From Ciborinia camelliae (lineage: Eukaryota; Ascomycota; Leotiomycetes; Helotiales; Sclerotiniaceae): a DNA stretch of 64,000 bases. Position 1 is the stretch's first letter, and every line of letters begins with the position of its first letter. Position numbers and translations under genes: made by a program. Positions 22,105-35,621 of this stretch are shown piece by piece. The stretch is taken from NCBI GenBank assembly GCA_025890175.1, contig JANPYM010000008.1, positions 1,107,337 to 1,171,336 of the forward strand, written 5' to 3'. A model generated the notes under the pieces. It did no database searches, was not told the DNA's origin, and saw only the letters and a list, made by a program, of their open reading frames with translations.

Positions 22105-22500
22105 TTATCTAACCTACCTAGCCTACCTAGCTTACCTAACCTACCTAGCCTACCTCCTAGCTTACCTAACCTACCTAGCCTACCTAGCTTACCTAACCTA
22201 CCTAGCCTACCTCCTAGCTTACCTAACCTACCTAGCCTACCTAGCTTACCTAACCTACCTAGCCTACCTCCTAGCTTACCTAACCTACCTAGCCTACCTA
22301 GCCTACCTAGCCTACCTAGCCGAACCTAGCCGAACCTAGCCGAACCTAGCCGAACCTAGCCGAACCTATCTACCTACGAATCGTACGAACCTACGAATCT
22401 ACGAATCGTACGAACCTACGAATCTACGTACCCTACCGAACCGAACCTACATACCGAACCGAACCTACGAACCTACGAACCTACGAACCTATCTAGCCTA
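22105..22500 (+). repeat. cctacctagc / cgaacctac minisatellites
   Basis: Blocks of cctacctagcttacctaa and a variant with an extra cctc repeat to about 22320, followed by five cgaacctagc units and then gaacctacgaatc-type units. The whole stretch is built on a 4-5 base theme (cctac/cctag). Confidence 0.9.
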
Positions 22501-22543
22501 TACATCGAACCTACAAATCGAGCGTAGCGAGGAATGGGGGTTT

Positions 22544-22557
22544 GGGGGCTTGCCCCC
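22544..22557 (+). other. GC-rich hairpin before the microsatellite
   Basis: gggggc-tt-gccccc is a perfect 6-bp stem with a 2-base loop. It follows gagcgtagcgaggaatgggg and directly abuts the AAAT run. A hairpin plus simple-repeat tail resembles the 3' end of a short retroelement, but no body was recognised. Confidence 0.55.
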
Positions 22558-23094
<537 letters not shown>

Positions 23095-26050
23095 AATAAT
23101 ATATTATTTTAATACTAATAATATTAATAATACTAATAATTATATAGAAAAAGAAAATAAAAGATTCTTCGAATACACAGTCTGAAAATCTATTTTCCGC
23201 GACGGCTAGTATATTACAGTTGTATATAGTATATACACAAACATACTATAAATATATAATTTATTTAATATTTATAATTATTTAAAATATTATTTAATTA
23301 TATAACATATTTTATATAAAATTATATGATTATTTGTAATTTCAAAAAAAAAAATATTATTTTTTTATATTATTTTTTTTTTAATATTATAATAATTTTT
23401 TTATTTATTTTGTTTAATTTATTTTGTAATCTTTATATTAATAATATTATTTTTAATTAATTTTTTTAATATATTATATAATTTAAATTTAATTATTACA
23501 TTAATTAAATTAAAGTTTTTATTAATTTATTTAATTTTAATAATTTTGTAATATTTATAAAATTAATAAAATATTATAATATTAATTATTAAATTTTTTT
23601 TTTTAAATTATATTTAATTTTATAAAATAATTATATAACAATTTAAAATCAATATAAATTATTAAAAATATATTTTAAATAAAAATATTATTAATTATAT
23701 TTTTAATAATTATTTCTAAATCGAATTTTAGGATTATTTTATAAAATTCGAAAATTAATATATTTTTTGTAATTTATTTATATTTAATTAATAATTAATA
23801 AATAATATTAGCTTTATTATATTTGTTTATAAATATTATAATATATTTAATTTAAAATAATAAATTTTAATTGTTAATAAAAAAAATATTAATAAAGATA
23901 ATTAATTAAAATAAATTATTATTAAATGAAATATAGCAAAATTTTTATATTAAATTATTAATTTGTTATTATAAACATTTATTTAATATTTTGGTATCCT
24001 TTAGTTTTAAATTAATTATTTAAATGGTAGTCAATAGATTATATAATACTTTTGATTAATATATTATTGTATTATATATAGTTTAGGTTTAATACAAAAA
24101 ATATTGGTTTTTTGATATAATAGTTATACAAATTTTTTTTTAAATATTATATAAGTTTGCAAATTTAATTTTAATTAGTTTGATATTTTTAAATTAATTT
24201 TTTTGATTTAAATAAATTATATTATTATTTATTATAAATATTTTATTATTAAATTTTATTAAAGTTTTAAATATTAATATTTTATATTTTTTGATTAAAA
24301 ATTTAGTTTTTTTAAATTATTTTTATTTTCAATTTATAAACTTTTTATTAATAATAATAAATATATTATTAATTTATAAATTAATAATTTTAAAAATAAT
24401 ATTTTTTAATATTATATATATAAAATATAAATTATAAATCGATTATTTTATTTAAAAAATTTTAATATAATATTTGTAATAAATATTAAATTAATGATTT
24501 TTAGTTTTTGAAATATTATATAATAAATATATTATTTACAACAAAAATTCTTTAGAAATTTTTATTTTCAATAAAGATTAAATATAGAATTTTTGGATCA
24601 AATTAATTGTAACCTAAATATAAGTTTAATTGATATTTTATTTGTAAAAATTAATATTATATTTTATAATTTTTTTAATTATTATTAATATTAATATTAT
24701 TTATTAATTAATATATTATATTGTAAATAATTATATAAAAATTATATTTTTGTTTTTGTTTTATTATATTTGGATAATTAATTAAAATTTAAAATATACT
24801 TTATTAATTTTGATATATTTGATTTTATTAATAAATTATAAATTAAAAATCTTAATATTTAATAATATATTTTTAAATAAAATAAATTTGAATATTTTGT
24901 TTTTTATTAATTTATTAATTTCCTTTTGTTTCGATTTTGTATAAATTGATAAATCTATTAGATATAATATAGGTATTACAATTATAATAAAAATAAATTT
25001 TTTATTTAATTTATCGAAATAAGAATTAAAGATTTTTTTATTACTTTTTTTATTTAATTAAAAATAAACAAAAATATTAATAATAGATATTAAGTTATTA
25101 TTATTTATTTGTAAGATCTATATATTTATAATATTTTGCAAATAATATATAAATGAAATAATAATTATTGATTAAAACAATTAAATATTTTGATTTAATT
25201 AAAACAAATCATTATTTAGGAATTAATTTTATTTAACTAGTTTTTATTATTGAAATAGTTTTATTAAAATAAATTTAAATTTAATAAGATTATTAATTAA
25301 TTATATTATATAAATTTTATTTATTATATTAAATAATTTAAATAATTTTATTTATTTATTAATATAACTTTTTTTTTTTTTATATTAGTATTTTAATATT
25401 TAGAGGTAAATTATATATGAACTCTATATTTAATTTATTTTGTTATTTTAAAGCATTTAATATTATTTATTTAACTTTCAATTTGTATAATTTGTTTATA
25501 ACTTTTTTAATAATTTTCGATTGTTATAGTATTAATAATATTGAAGTATTAAATTTATTTATTTAAAGGTATATCCTAAAAATTAGAAGGGTTAGAATTA
25601 GATTATCAGATTTTGTTAAATTATTAATAATTTTAATAATTATTTGTAATTTTATTTTTTTAATTGTTTTTAGTTTTTTTATTTTTTTATTAATAATATT
25701 ATATATTTGTTATAATATAAAATAATAATGTTTAATAATCCTAATAGATTAATATACTTTAATTAATATATTTTTAATTTTAATTGATATTATATTAATA
25801 TATTAAATAAATTTTTTATTAACAAAATTTTTATTAATATTATAAATAATATAGTTTGAAGGTTTTATATATATATTTATTTAATATTTTTTTAGAGTAT
25901 TTTAGATATAATAAATATTAATATTATTAAATTATTAAACTATTTAAAATCAAGTTTTTTTATTAATTATATAAAGAATAAGCTTTTTTTTAATATAAAA
26001 AATATTTATTATAATTAAATAATTAAAGTTAATATTTTTATAAAAATTAA

Positions 26051-26601
26051 TGTTGCGATACCAGTGAATCTGCAGGGCAGATTCACCGGAGCGTACGGCC
26101 GCGTGCGGCCGATATGCCCGCACCCCGCGGGCATATAAGCTCGCAGATCGATCTACGATCGATCTGTATGCTTTTATAATATACTACTTTCTACTATACA
26201 TATTTTGATACCACCGAGGTGATTCGACAATTAAATTTAAATTTTTTAAAAAACTTTCTATATTTTTGATAATATTTATAAAATCTAATAAAATTATTTA
26301 AATCATTTTAAACAATATTTTTATATTTTGCTTTTTGAAATATTTAATAAAAACGGTGGACTAATGGGTATCCAAAATATTTATAAAATTGTTTTAAATT
26401 TGTTGGTTCGATTACTCGGTGATAAGTAACTATTGATCAATAGTATGTAGTAAATAAGTTGTATTGTAAGGCATACTAGGATCGGGTACGAAGTACGCGA
26501 TCCTTATATGCACCCGCTACGCGGGCGGTGCGGCCGCACGCGGCCGGCGCCGCCGCTAGCGGAGTCACGTGACCGGAGGTCACGTGCCCCAAATTGCGAC
26601 A
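26051..26601 (-). mobile_element. LTR-like island with GC-rich palindromes
   Basis: A ~551-bp segment bounded by tgttgcgatacc and aaattgcgaca. On the minus strand it runs TGTCGCAA..TCGCAACA, so it has the TG..CA ends of an LTR. GC-rich palindromic ends (about 26070-26170 and 26475-26595, with gcggccgc-type and cacgtgac motifs and TATA-like tatataag) flank an AT-rich middle. The middle carries a tRNA B-box-like ggttcgatta at 26404-26413. No clear 5-bp target duplication was seen, so it may be a rearranged solo LTR or a different repeat. Confidence 0.5.
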
Positions 26602-29583
26602 AAATTTATATTTATTAAATAATAGTTATTAATTTTAATAAAATTTTAAATAAAACTTTATAATTAAATTTTTTAGAATAAAAAGATATAATTGTTTTTT
26701 TAAAATATTAAATATATATTTATTAATAAAATTAAAATATTTTAAATATTATTAAAATAAATTTTATATTTATTTATATTAATTAATAATAATAAAAATA
26801 ATATATTAATTTTTATTATATAAAATTTAATAATTTTAAAAGATAGGTAAAGATTAATAAAATCAATTAATATTACTTATTTAATATTAAAAATAAATTT
26901 AATAATATTAATTTTAATTAAATTAATATTAATATTTTTGAATATATATTTATAGGTTAAATATTATTTTTATTTTATTATTAAATATTATATTATATTA
27001 AAATTAATTATTATATTACAAAACTTTCAATTATTATATTTAGTTATATAAATTTTGAAAATATTTTTAAAAATATTAAAAAAAAAGAATTATATAAAAT
27101 TAATATTATTAATTAAAATATATACAAAAAATTAATTAAAAAGATTTATTATAATTATTTTATTATTAATTAATTTATATAAAATAAAAAATATATTAAA
27201 TTTTTTATTTTTATTAAAATTTAATTTATATTGCTTAAAAAAAATATTAATTTTATTATTAATAATATTTTATAAAATTAGTTTTTTATAATTTAAAAAA
27301 AATTGTTTAAATATTTTATTGAATTTATTATTCAATTTAAAATATTTTATTTTAAATTTTTATTTTAATATATTTTTTTTTTTTTGTTATATTTAATAAA
27401 TCAATATTTTAATTATTTATAAATAAAATATTTTTTATTTTTCAAATAAGAATAATTATTATAATTAATATATTTTTTATAATTTTTATTATAGTTTTTA
27501 TTATTTTTGTATTTTTTATTAAAATAAAATATTTTTTTTTTTTGAAATAAACTTTTTTATAAATAATAATTAAAAAGTATAAGTTTTCAAAAAAAATTAA
27601 AACATTTTTAATTAATTTATAATAAATAATAAAACAAATTTTAATAATTTAATAAATATTAATAATTTTTTAATAAAAATAATTTAATATTTGCAAATTT
27701 TTATTTAATTTTTTTTACAAATAATAAAATTTATTAATTATAATTTACAAATATTTTTTAATAATTTTATTTTTATTTTTAATAATTATTATAATAAATA
27801 TTATATTTTTTTAAGAATATAATATTTTTTATTTATATTTATTATTTTTAAATATTAAAACAATTATATAATATATTCTTTTTAATTTTTAAAATATATT
27901 ATTAAAATTTATATAATAATAATTAAATATTATTTTTATTAATATTATTAAAAAAAGTTTTATTTAAAAAATATAATTAATATTAATTTTTTAATAATAA
28001 TTAATAAAAATAAAGAATTTGAAATCAAAATTATTATTTTAATTAATATATTTTTTAGAAATATTATATAATTTATTAAAATTATTAAAATTATAATTAA
28101 TATTTGGAATTTTAATAAAATCGATATTTAATAACTTTGATTTTTTTGATTAATATTTTTATAAATAAAATAATACCGGATTTGAATTATTATTATAATT
28201 AAAATTATTATTTAAAAAATTATTAAATAATTTTTTAAAAAGTTAAAATAGTTTATTATATTTTTAAGATTTAATAAAAATAATATTGTTTTTAAAAATA
28301 ATATTATTTTTTTGAAAATTAATCTTATTTTTTTTTAATAAGATTTTAAATAGTTTTAATAAAATTAAAAATAATTTAAATTTAATTAATAATTTGAATT
28401 TTATAATATCTTAATATTTAGATATATTTTATAATAAAAAATATAAACTTTTTTTTTTATTAATTTTTTTGCTTTTAAATATTTTTAATATAAATAATTA
28501 TAATAAAAAACTTTTAATTTAAAATTAATTAAATTTTGTTATTAAAAAATCAAATCCTTAAAAAATTAAAGTACCCTAAATAAATAAAGCTAAAATACCC
28601 TAAATATTAAGATTTTATAGAATTAAAATATTATAAAAAAAATTTGTATTATAATACTTTTTATAATTATCTAATTTTTTATTTTTATATAAAAAAAAAT
28701 TAATTAATTTTCTTTTTTTCAATATTTTATTAAATAAAAATAATAAAGAATTTTTATAAAAAATATTATCCAAAAATTTGATTTAAAAATAAAAATTTAA
28801 TAACTTTTATTTTTCGTTTTGGATTTTTTAAATATATTTTAATAATTTTGAAAATCAAAATTTGAAATAATAATTTATCAAAATTTTTTCTATTTTATTA
28901 TTAATCCATTTATAATATATAATATAAAAAACCTTAAAAAACACTAAATAAATATTCGATTTTTTATCTATAATACTTTTTTTAATATATATTTTGTAGG
29001 ATCTCAATTTATTATGGATTTTAAAAAGAAAATATATTCCAACATATTGAAAATATTTTATTTTCTAATTCAAAAAGATTTTGAAATAAAATTTTTATAA
29101 TTTATTATTATATAAATATTTTAACTTAAAAATATATAATTTGTATTTATAATATTTCTTTAAATCTATATGAAAACTTTTTAGATTAATATTATTACTT
29201 TATTTTTCATTAAATATTTTGTAGATTACTATTTTGATTTATAATAAAATAAAGAATTTCGATTATATAAAAATATTATTTTTTTTATTAAAAAATAATA
29301 AAAATAAACAAATTTTTTTAAATATTATTAGTTTTATAAATATATTTAATATTATAAATAAAAATAATAAATAAAGATAGATTTAGATTTTTTTATATAA
29401 TAAAACCAAAATATTTATTATAAATTGTTTTATTTATTTAAATAAATTATTTTAAATAAAAAGTTTTAAAATAAATATTTTGTTTGTAAAATATAAAAAT
29501 AAATATATTATGATACAAAAACTTATATTTCTTTATAATTAAAATATTAAACTTCTAATTTATAATATTATTTTATTAATTAA

Positions 29584-29790
29584 TATTAAAATTATTATAA
29601 ATAATAAAAAAACAAATATATTATAATATACAATATATTTAACTTAAAGCTTTAAAAACTATATTACAAATCAATTATATATACCCGCTAGTGTATGCTA
29701 GCGCTGTAGTATGGGAGTACCGCAAACGGTACGCTACGGCCGTGCACGGCGTATGCGCAAGCGTGCTATAGGCATGTAATTTATCCAACA
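29584..29790 (+). repeat. 3' LTR of the old Copia-like element
   Basis: The first ~40 bases align with the solo LTR (minus strand of 15048-15209) with only G-to-A and C-to-T differences. The right end keeps G+C and has an extra ~45-bp segment around 29718-29765 (cggtacgctacggccgtgc..). Ends in ttatccaaca. Confidence 0.8.
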
Positions 29791-29795
29791 AGTAT

Positions 29796-30430
29796 AATTG
29801 GTATATATATTAATTTAATTTTAAGGGTTATTATATTTGAAGTATATTAAAATTTGAATCGAAATTTATAGAAATATTGTAAAAGATATATTGAATGGGG
29901 AAATGGTGGGAATAAATGATTTAAAAAAGGAGGCAAAATAAATATTTTATTAATTTATATTATAAAAATTGATAAAATAGTAAAAGTAGAAAAAAAGAGG
30001 GTGTATTTATGGTTATATTGGTATTTTTGAAAGTATAATAAATTTATTAAAATTTAATTGGAGATTAATAAATTTAAAAATCGATTTTAAAAAAAGTAGG
30101 ATTTTTAAAAACAAAATAAATTTAAAATTATTATTATTAATTTATATATTAAAAAAATTTAATTATTTTTATATTTCAAAATTGGTTGATTAAAATTGAT
30201 GATATTTTTGATGAAAAAAACTTTAATAATAGTATTTCGGTAGATATTAGATTAATAGGGGGCTTATATATTAATATTGATAATAATAATGAAGAGGAGG
30301 AGGAGGAGAAAAGGGGAAGGGTTTTTATTGATCTTAATTTTGATATTGATGTTGATTTTATTAGTTTTAATAATATTAATATTAGGAATAATTTTGATAT
30401 GAGTATAAAATGAAATCGCGCAAATTTATT
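29796..30430. other. Cytosine-depleted decayed segment
   Basis: Part of the old host transposon. On the plus strand G is common (gggg, gaggagg, gtggg) while C is nearly absent. A 75-codon frame at 30186-30413 (rich in Asn, Asp, Ile, with EEEEEE) is a by-product of this bias and not a believable gene. Confidence 0.6.
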
Positions 30431-30469
30431 ATTTTTATAATTAAATTTTTAATTTTTAATTAATTTATA

Positions 30470-30616
30470 TGTAAAATATATAGATATATTATAAAAGTTT
30501 TAATATTATGGTATTGGATTAATTTATTTATTTGGAATTTTTAATTAAATAAAAATTCTTAATTAAATATACCGACTATTGTAGGGATGTAGGTAGGAGC
30601 CCACGCCGATTATTAC
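30470..30616 (-). repeat. Right terminal inverted repeat of the AT block
   Basis: Reverse complement matches 14579-14720. The match includes gcgtgggctcctacctac, which differs by one G/A next to it. Normal base composition resumes immediately to the right. Confidence 0.75.
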
Positions 30617-31031
30617 CAGAACTAGCTTGAGGTATTTTTAGAGGTTACGAGGTGCTTACTAGAGTCGTATAGCGTTGCGTTGCATTATGTTCAGCCTGTA
30701 GATCCGTACAACGTCGGGATTTGAATATACATGCATGCATGCATGCATGCATGCTCAGATGGCGATTGATGAAGGGGGTGTCCGGGAACCTTAACAATCT
30801 AAAGTTCTGGAAACCTTAGAAATATACGGTTCCGGGAAACTCAACAACATTGTCACGGAAACATAGTATTGGACACCCTATTCCAGTTAATGCTGTTGTT
30901 AGATTCATGGACAAGAAATTCTTTGTATGAGTTGAAGTTTGAATATGTAAAGAAACATATCCCAGGATAGAATCTTGATATGTATATGAATTTGATGGAA
31001 AGACTACTTAGGTATCGTGACAGAAAGACTT
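30617..31031. other. Spacer right of the AT block
   Basis: Contains an (atgc)n run at about 30731-30755. At about 30776-30880 lies a ~105-bp unit with gggtgtcc at its left and ggacaccct at its right, enclosing four degenerate ~24-bp repeats of the type gttccgggaaactcaacaa. The right end (tattggacaccct) resembles the family A MITE termini. No gene is supported. Confidence 0.5.
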
Positions 31032-31313
31032 CTATAAGCAATAATAATTCTGCTCCATAACAATAGCAGGCCCAAACCTACCGACCAAAAATGGAATACC
31101 ATCATCCATAATCTCATCTGAATCATCAAAACCAGAACCCAACCGTATCAAATCGTATTCTTATGCACCACGCCATGATGAACCTTGTTTCAGGTGTACA
31201 TTCATACCCAAACCCAACTCCAAATTCATGCTTCCATTTCCATCGCAATGGTATATAAATGCACCAGCAAAATGATTAAACACCGACCCAATCTGATGCA
31301 AACTCCAATCCAT
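31032..31313 (-). pseudogene. Broken fragment of an unrecognised gene
   Basis: A 94-codon frame from ATG 31313 to TAG at 31032 is interrupted only by TAA at 31161-31163. Both halves look protein-like: the first has HQIGSVFNHFAGAFIYHCDG, the second has GSGFDDSDEIMDDGIPFLVG. A single C-to-T change from CAA would explain the stop. It lies between the decayed block and PPN1 on the same strand as PPN1. I recognise no family; it may be chance. Confidence 0.3.
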
Positions 31314-31330
31314 GCACGCTAAAAAAACCT

Positions 31331-33747
31331 TTATAACTCTAAACCGTGTAATTGCTCCCTGTTGTCAGGAACAGGAGTCAATGGCTCTGGGACACGCTCT
31401 CCCAAGTCTTCGTCAAAAGATTTGATATCATCCTCATCTAGAGTACCAATAAAAGCACGTTGAACAAAGCTGAGCCAAACTCTATTCTTTTCCTTCTGCT
31501 TGCGGTGGTGCTTCTTCTTCTTGTGCTTCTCCGTATCGATATCGCGATCTTCAATACCTTTGATGCTGTCATCCTCAGAGATAGAAATTTGATCATCATC
31601 ATCGTCCTCACTCTCCTCGTCATTTTCGTAAACTTCAGGTTCTTCCAGAAATTCGCCATCCTTTACGCGGTCCCCCTTTGACGGCTTGTATTTTCCAATC
31701 CTATGAGCAAGCTTGAGATAACTCTTGACCGTCATGTCTTTCAGTTTGTAAATTGGGTCCGTGAAAGTATCATATTCGACTTGATAGTGGAACGCGTTGG
31801 GGTTCGGGTCATCATCCTTGGGAACCTTTCCGCCATGCTTACCCTTACGCCATTTCTCCGCATCGATTCCATCGTCAGATTCGTCTGATGCCAATTTAAG
31901 ATTGTTGATGTAAGTCAAATTTGCAAAATATTGAGTGTACCCGAGTAATGTCAAACTTTGCGGAGAGTATGCCGGACCAGGGGGTGCATCTTTTGAAGGG
32001 GGCGATGGAACGATAAATCCTGGGTTGGATGGTGTCGGGTTCTTGAACTTCTTTTTGTCTTTCTGATGCTTTTTCTTCTTTTTCTCTGCAGAGATATCGT
32101 CATCGTTCACATGGATATAATCTGTCGAATCTTCATTGGCATCGACATTGAATTGATTCTCCTCTTCTTGATCAAGCCAATCAATTTGCTCACCACTTCC
32201 CATAATTGAATCGGACCAAGTCGCTGAGTCTTCCAATCCTGTGATATTGTACTCGATCACCCTAAGGGTAGGGAAGTAATTTGGCACAACACTCGGCCCA
32301 ACGTGTGTTACCTGAAATCTTTCACCCCATGGACCTCCAAACTTCTTCAGTTGTTTCTTCTTCTTGTCCCTCTTCTTGCCCTTCTTGCCCTTCTTCTTTT
32401 TCTTCTCATCGGGGGAATTATTCGAATCTGAGTGGTCCAAATCTTCCTCGTCATTATCCATCGGAATAGGCAGGTATTTTGGATTAGGCAGTACAGACCA
32501 ATCCTCTCGAAGATCTTCCAGGTAATCTCCAGCAGATTGAATTGTAAATTCCTCATCCATTAACGCGCGAGGAGGTGCAACAGATTTGCCCTCAAACAAT
32601 AAGAGATCAATATCTTTAGTGTCGTGTATCATGAAATGATCAATATTCATGTGTCCATATAAACCGCCAATAATAATATCTCGATATTGCTGAAGCCACA
32701 AGGTATATTTTTGCCAACAGGTTTCGTCCCAAAGTGATTTGCTGTCCGTTCGAGCGGGGGGTACATGTCCAGTAAGAATAACCTTCATCCCGCGGTCGCG
32801 CATAAATTGTAGTTGAATTCGAAGCCATTCCATATGTTCATATCCGGGCTCTGAGCGTAATGCGCAACCATCCACAGCAGCATTATGGGTGAAAAAGTAT
32901 AAAGTATTGAGACTGAAGACAGCCAATCTTTTAGGAATAACCTCGACATAATACCATCCTCCTCGTTGGAAACCATGTCTCTGCTCTTCTGGTATAAATT
33001 TATCCCATATATCTGTATACGTTTTGAACCATTTATTCGGACCCGAAAGTAAAATATTATGCGGAAGGATGTCATTGTTGCCAAATGTTGATATAACCGG
33101 AATCGATAGCTCCTTCCCATCCCCAAAATACTCCAGGAATTTATCTGCGATCCTTCTGTTTGTATCGAGGACTTCGCTTTCAACCCGAGGAATCTTTTCA
33201 TCGCTATCGTGTCGGGCACTATTCTGAATCAGTATTTCTTCTCACACAACGCCAAATCACCATTGCGTCGATTGGCCGTTTCTGAGGGGCATGACCAACC
33301 TGTCCCCTGTCCATACAACAAAGTCCACGTTATCCCTCACATTTTCCTTTATCCATTTGAAAGTCGCATCTATGAGAGTAAAAGGAGAATCGCAGTCTGT
33401 AAGTTCCCCCCCATATGTGCCAGCGGTTCCTTTCCCTCGATGACAAGCATCATCTTCGTCGGTGGAAGAAAATACTTTGTAAAAAGGATCTGGATGTAAA
33501 TCTGTAATAAATGAGCATCGTACAAGACTATTAAATGGCAAACTAAGGATTTAACCCCACCTGTAATGTGCAAGAATCTGCCATGCAGAGGTTTGGAGGC
33601 AACATGCTGATGGTGTGTAGGATTCAGGTCCTCCAATGGCACTTGCAGGCTCGATTGGCGGGTACCGAGGGGTCTGGTAGGTTTGGCATTGGCAGCAGGT
33701 GAATTTTGAAGCAGACAAACTGCTATACATATTGCGTTGAAACGCAT
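31331..33747 (-). CDS. PPN1: Vacuolar endopolyphosphatase Ppn1
   Basis: Three exons: 33747-33561, 33501-33300 and 33218-31331, with introns of 59 and 81 bp; 758 aa. Residues 1-21 form a hydrophobic signal anchor. The calcineurin-like phosphatase signature is complete only after splicing: D63-x-H65 (TDLHPDPFY), G128-D129 (WTGDSARHD), GNND at 176-179, H281 (TGHVPPARTDS), and H319/H325 (GLYGHMNIDHF). Two Lys-rich acidic insertions (around KKKKGKKGKKRDKKKK and EKKKKKHQKDKKK) interrupt the C-terminal half, and the ending VWLSFVQRAFIGTLD is family-typical. Known role: a vacuolar membrane-anchored enzyme that cleaves long polyphosphate chains internally, matured by proteolysis in yeast. Unspliced, the second intron would read through with changed sequence before a stop. 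Confidence 0.95.
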
Positions 33748-35271
33748 ATTTTCATGTAATCTGAAAATGGAAAAGGGAAAACGGCAAGAGAGAAAGAAAA
33801 GAGAATAAGTATGTAGTATATATTTAGGAAGAGGATACCATTCTCATATGTATATGGTTAAGGGACCAGGAAGGGTTCGAAATTCTCAAAGGAAAAAGTA
33901 TGATTGTGAATAATGATTTCCGTTCCGTTCCCTGTCTTTATAAAATGATTTATGTATTAAGAATATAAACTGATGTTGGCAACTTCCCTATGAAAAAGCT
34001 TGGTTTCCCTCCCAGTCAAGATTCTCGATGAGTTGTTCTATATCAAAACATGATGTGATGATGAATAGTTGGATGAGTACCAAAGTATATATCTATAATG
34101 AACAAGAAAACAAACAAATAGCTATGTTGGATATATTTCTTTTAAACCAAGAAGAATGGAGAAAGGAACCCCTCCCTTTTTTCTTTCATTCATTCATTCA
34201 TATTATTCTCGACCAACTCTCAAGGTGTTTTTTTGGGTAAGTCTTATGTCTCACTCATCAAAGATCTATTTTTTAACTCCGTAACCTTTCAACAATATTG
34301 ATTCAACCAATCATCAGTACACGTGGATGAGTCTCGAGTCACTTTCTGGATTTGATCACCCTATTTCTAAGAATAATATCATTCATGTTATGATCAAGAG
34401 GAAGAAAAATCATGAAGCTTATTTCAGCACACTACTCACGCGACACCTTTTTTCTCGACGAAATGACGATATCGTGGATATTTACGAACGGTTGTACCGT
34501 GTAGCCTGATGAATATGTTTAAGACTCAGAGTGACCTCACAAAAAATGTTTAGATACATAAAAGTACCGGCGGTGCAACATTTGAATGCGTGAATTTATG
34601 CTGTGACTAGGTGCCTCTTTGTTATCAAGTCCTCCCACCCACCCAAAATTTAGCCCATACTGACCCCTTTTCCCTTACCGAGGATTAAGACTACTCATTA
34701 TTGAATGCAGTAATTATCCTAAAGCAATTTTAACATCTCTGGTGAAACTCATTTCGGGATGCGATGCTTTATAGTGGTAGAATTTCAGATGCATCAAGTG
34801 AATCTCCATGAAGAGTTTCGACTCTTGAGTACCTAAGGTTAATATGGACTGGTGGGCCCCATTTTCTTTCGGTAAACTCATTGCGCCCGAACCGCCGCCT
34901 TATTTTCGATAATGTTCACAGAGAACCTCAATTTCATGTGGATATATTGTCAGCTTCCTGTCGCCGGGTGCCCTTGAAATTGTGTAGGAAAATATTTAGA
35001 GAGTGTATTTACGGTCATGACAATTTATAGGAGCAAATAATTCATGGTTATTTTACTGTATTTGATCCCCGAGCATGCGTACGGAATAGATGGTCGGAAC
35101 CTCGGGATATACATGGGGGTCATGATGGGTGGGCGTCGATCCATATATCTCAGTTGGTACCCAACCAAATCCCTTCAAACCAACTGGGATTGAAATAGGA
35201 TTTAGGTGCAAACTTTGCTGTCAAACATATATTCATATAAGCATCTCCTCTGCATCAAAAACTGATACAAG
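33748..35271. other. Divergent spacer between PPN1 and tRNA-Ser
   Basis: PPN1 promoter region (purine-rich aaaagggaaaacggcaagag just upstream of the ATG) and then about 1.3 kb in which I see no gene. Short frames at 34028 and 34327 lack coding character. Confidence 0.5.
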
Positions 35272-35352
35272 GGCGTCGTGACGGAGTGGTTAACGTGATT
35301 GACTAGAAATCAATTCCTTTCGGGGGCGCATGTTCGAATCATGCCGACGTCG
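35272..35352 (+). tRNA. tRNA-Ser(AGA), copy 2
   Basis: 81 nt; same structure and sequence as the minus-strand gene at 12590-12670. Anticodon AGA is at 35305-35307. The A box (TGACGGAGTGG) and B box (tgttcgaatca) are present. A long T run (cattttttttgg) about 25 bases downstream would stop Pol III. Confidence 0.95.
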
Positions 35353-35621
35353 GATTTTCTTTTGCTTTTTGCACATTTTTTTTGGCAGCTGAGATGGCAT
35401 TCAGTCCAACAAAAAGGACCAGAATTCTCGATTGGGAGTTTGATATACTCCAAGTCTATTTTCGTTTTTTGGGGGGGAAATATAATCAATTTAGGGTGCT
35501 GGCTTTGCCGAAATAGCTATTCTGCTAACAAAACTAGGTATTATTATTACGAACCTCCCAAACATTTACTATATACAAAGCTGTTAGGTGTGTAAGCTAT
35601 GGTTGAATACAGAAGCGGTCT

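Noticed and set aside
26340..26425. Functional tRNA gene around the ggttcgatta B-box-like motif
   Set aside because: No cloverleaf with paired acceptor and anticodon stems could be drawn.
30186..30413. 75-codon frame inside the AT block
   Set aside because: Composition (Asn, Asp, Ile, Glu run) follows from the local C-depleted, decayed sequence. It lies in the remains of the host transposon.
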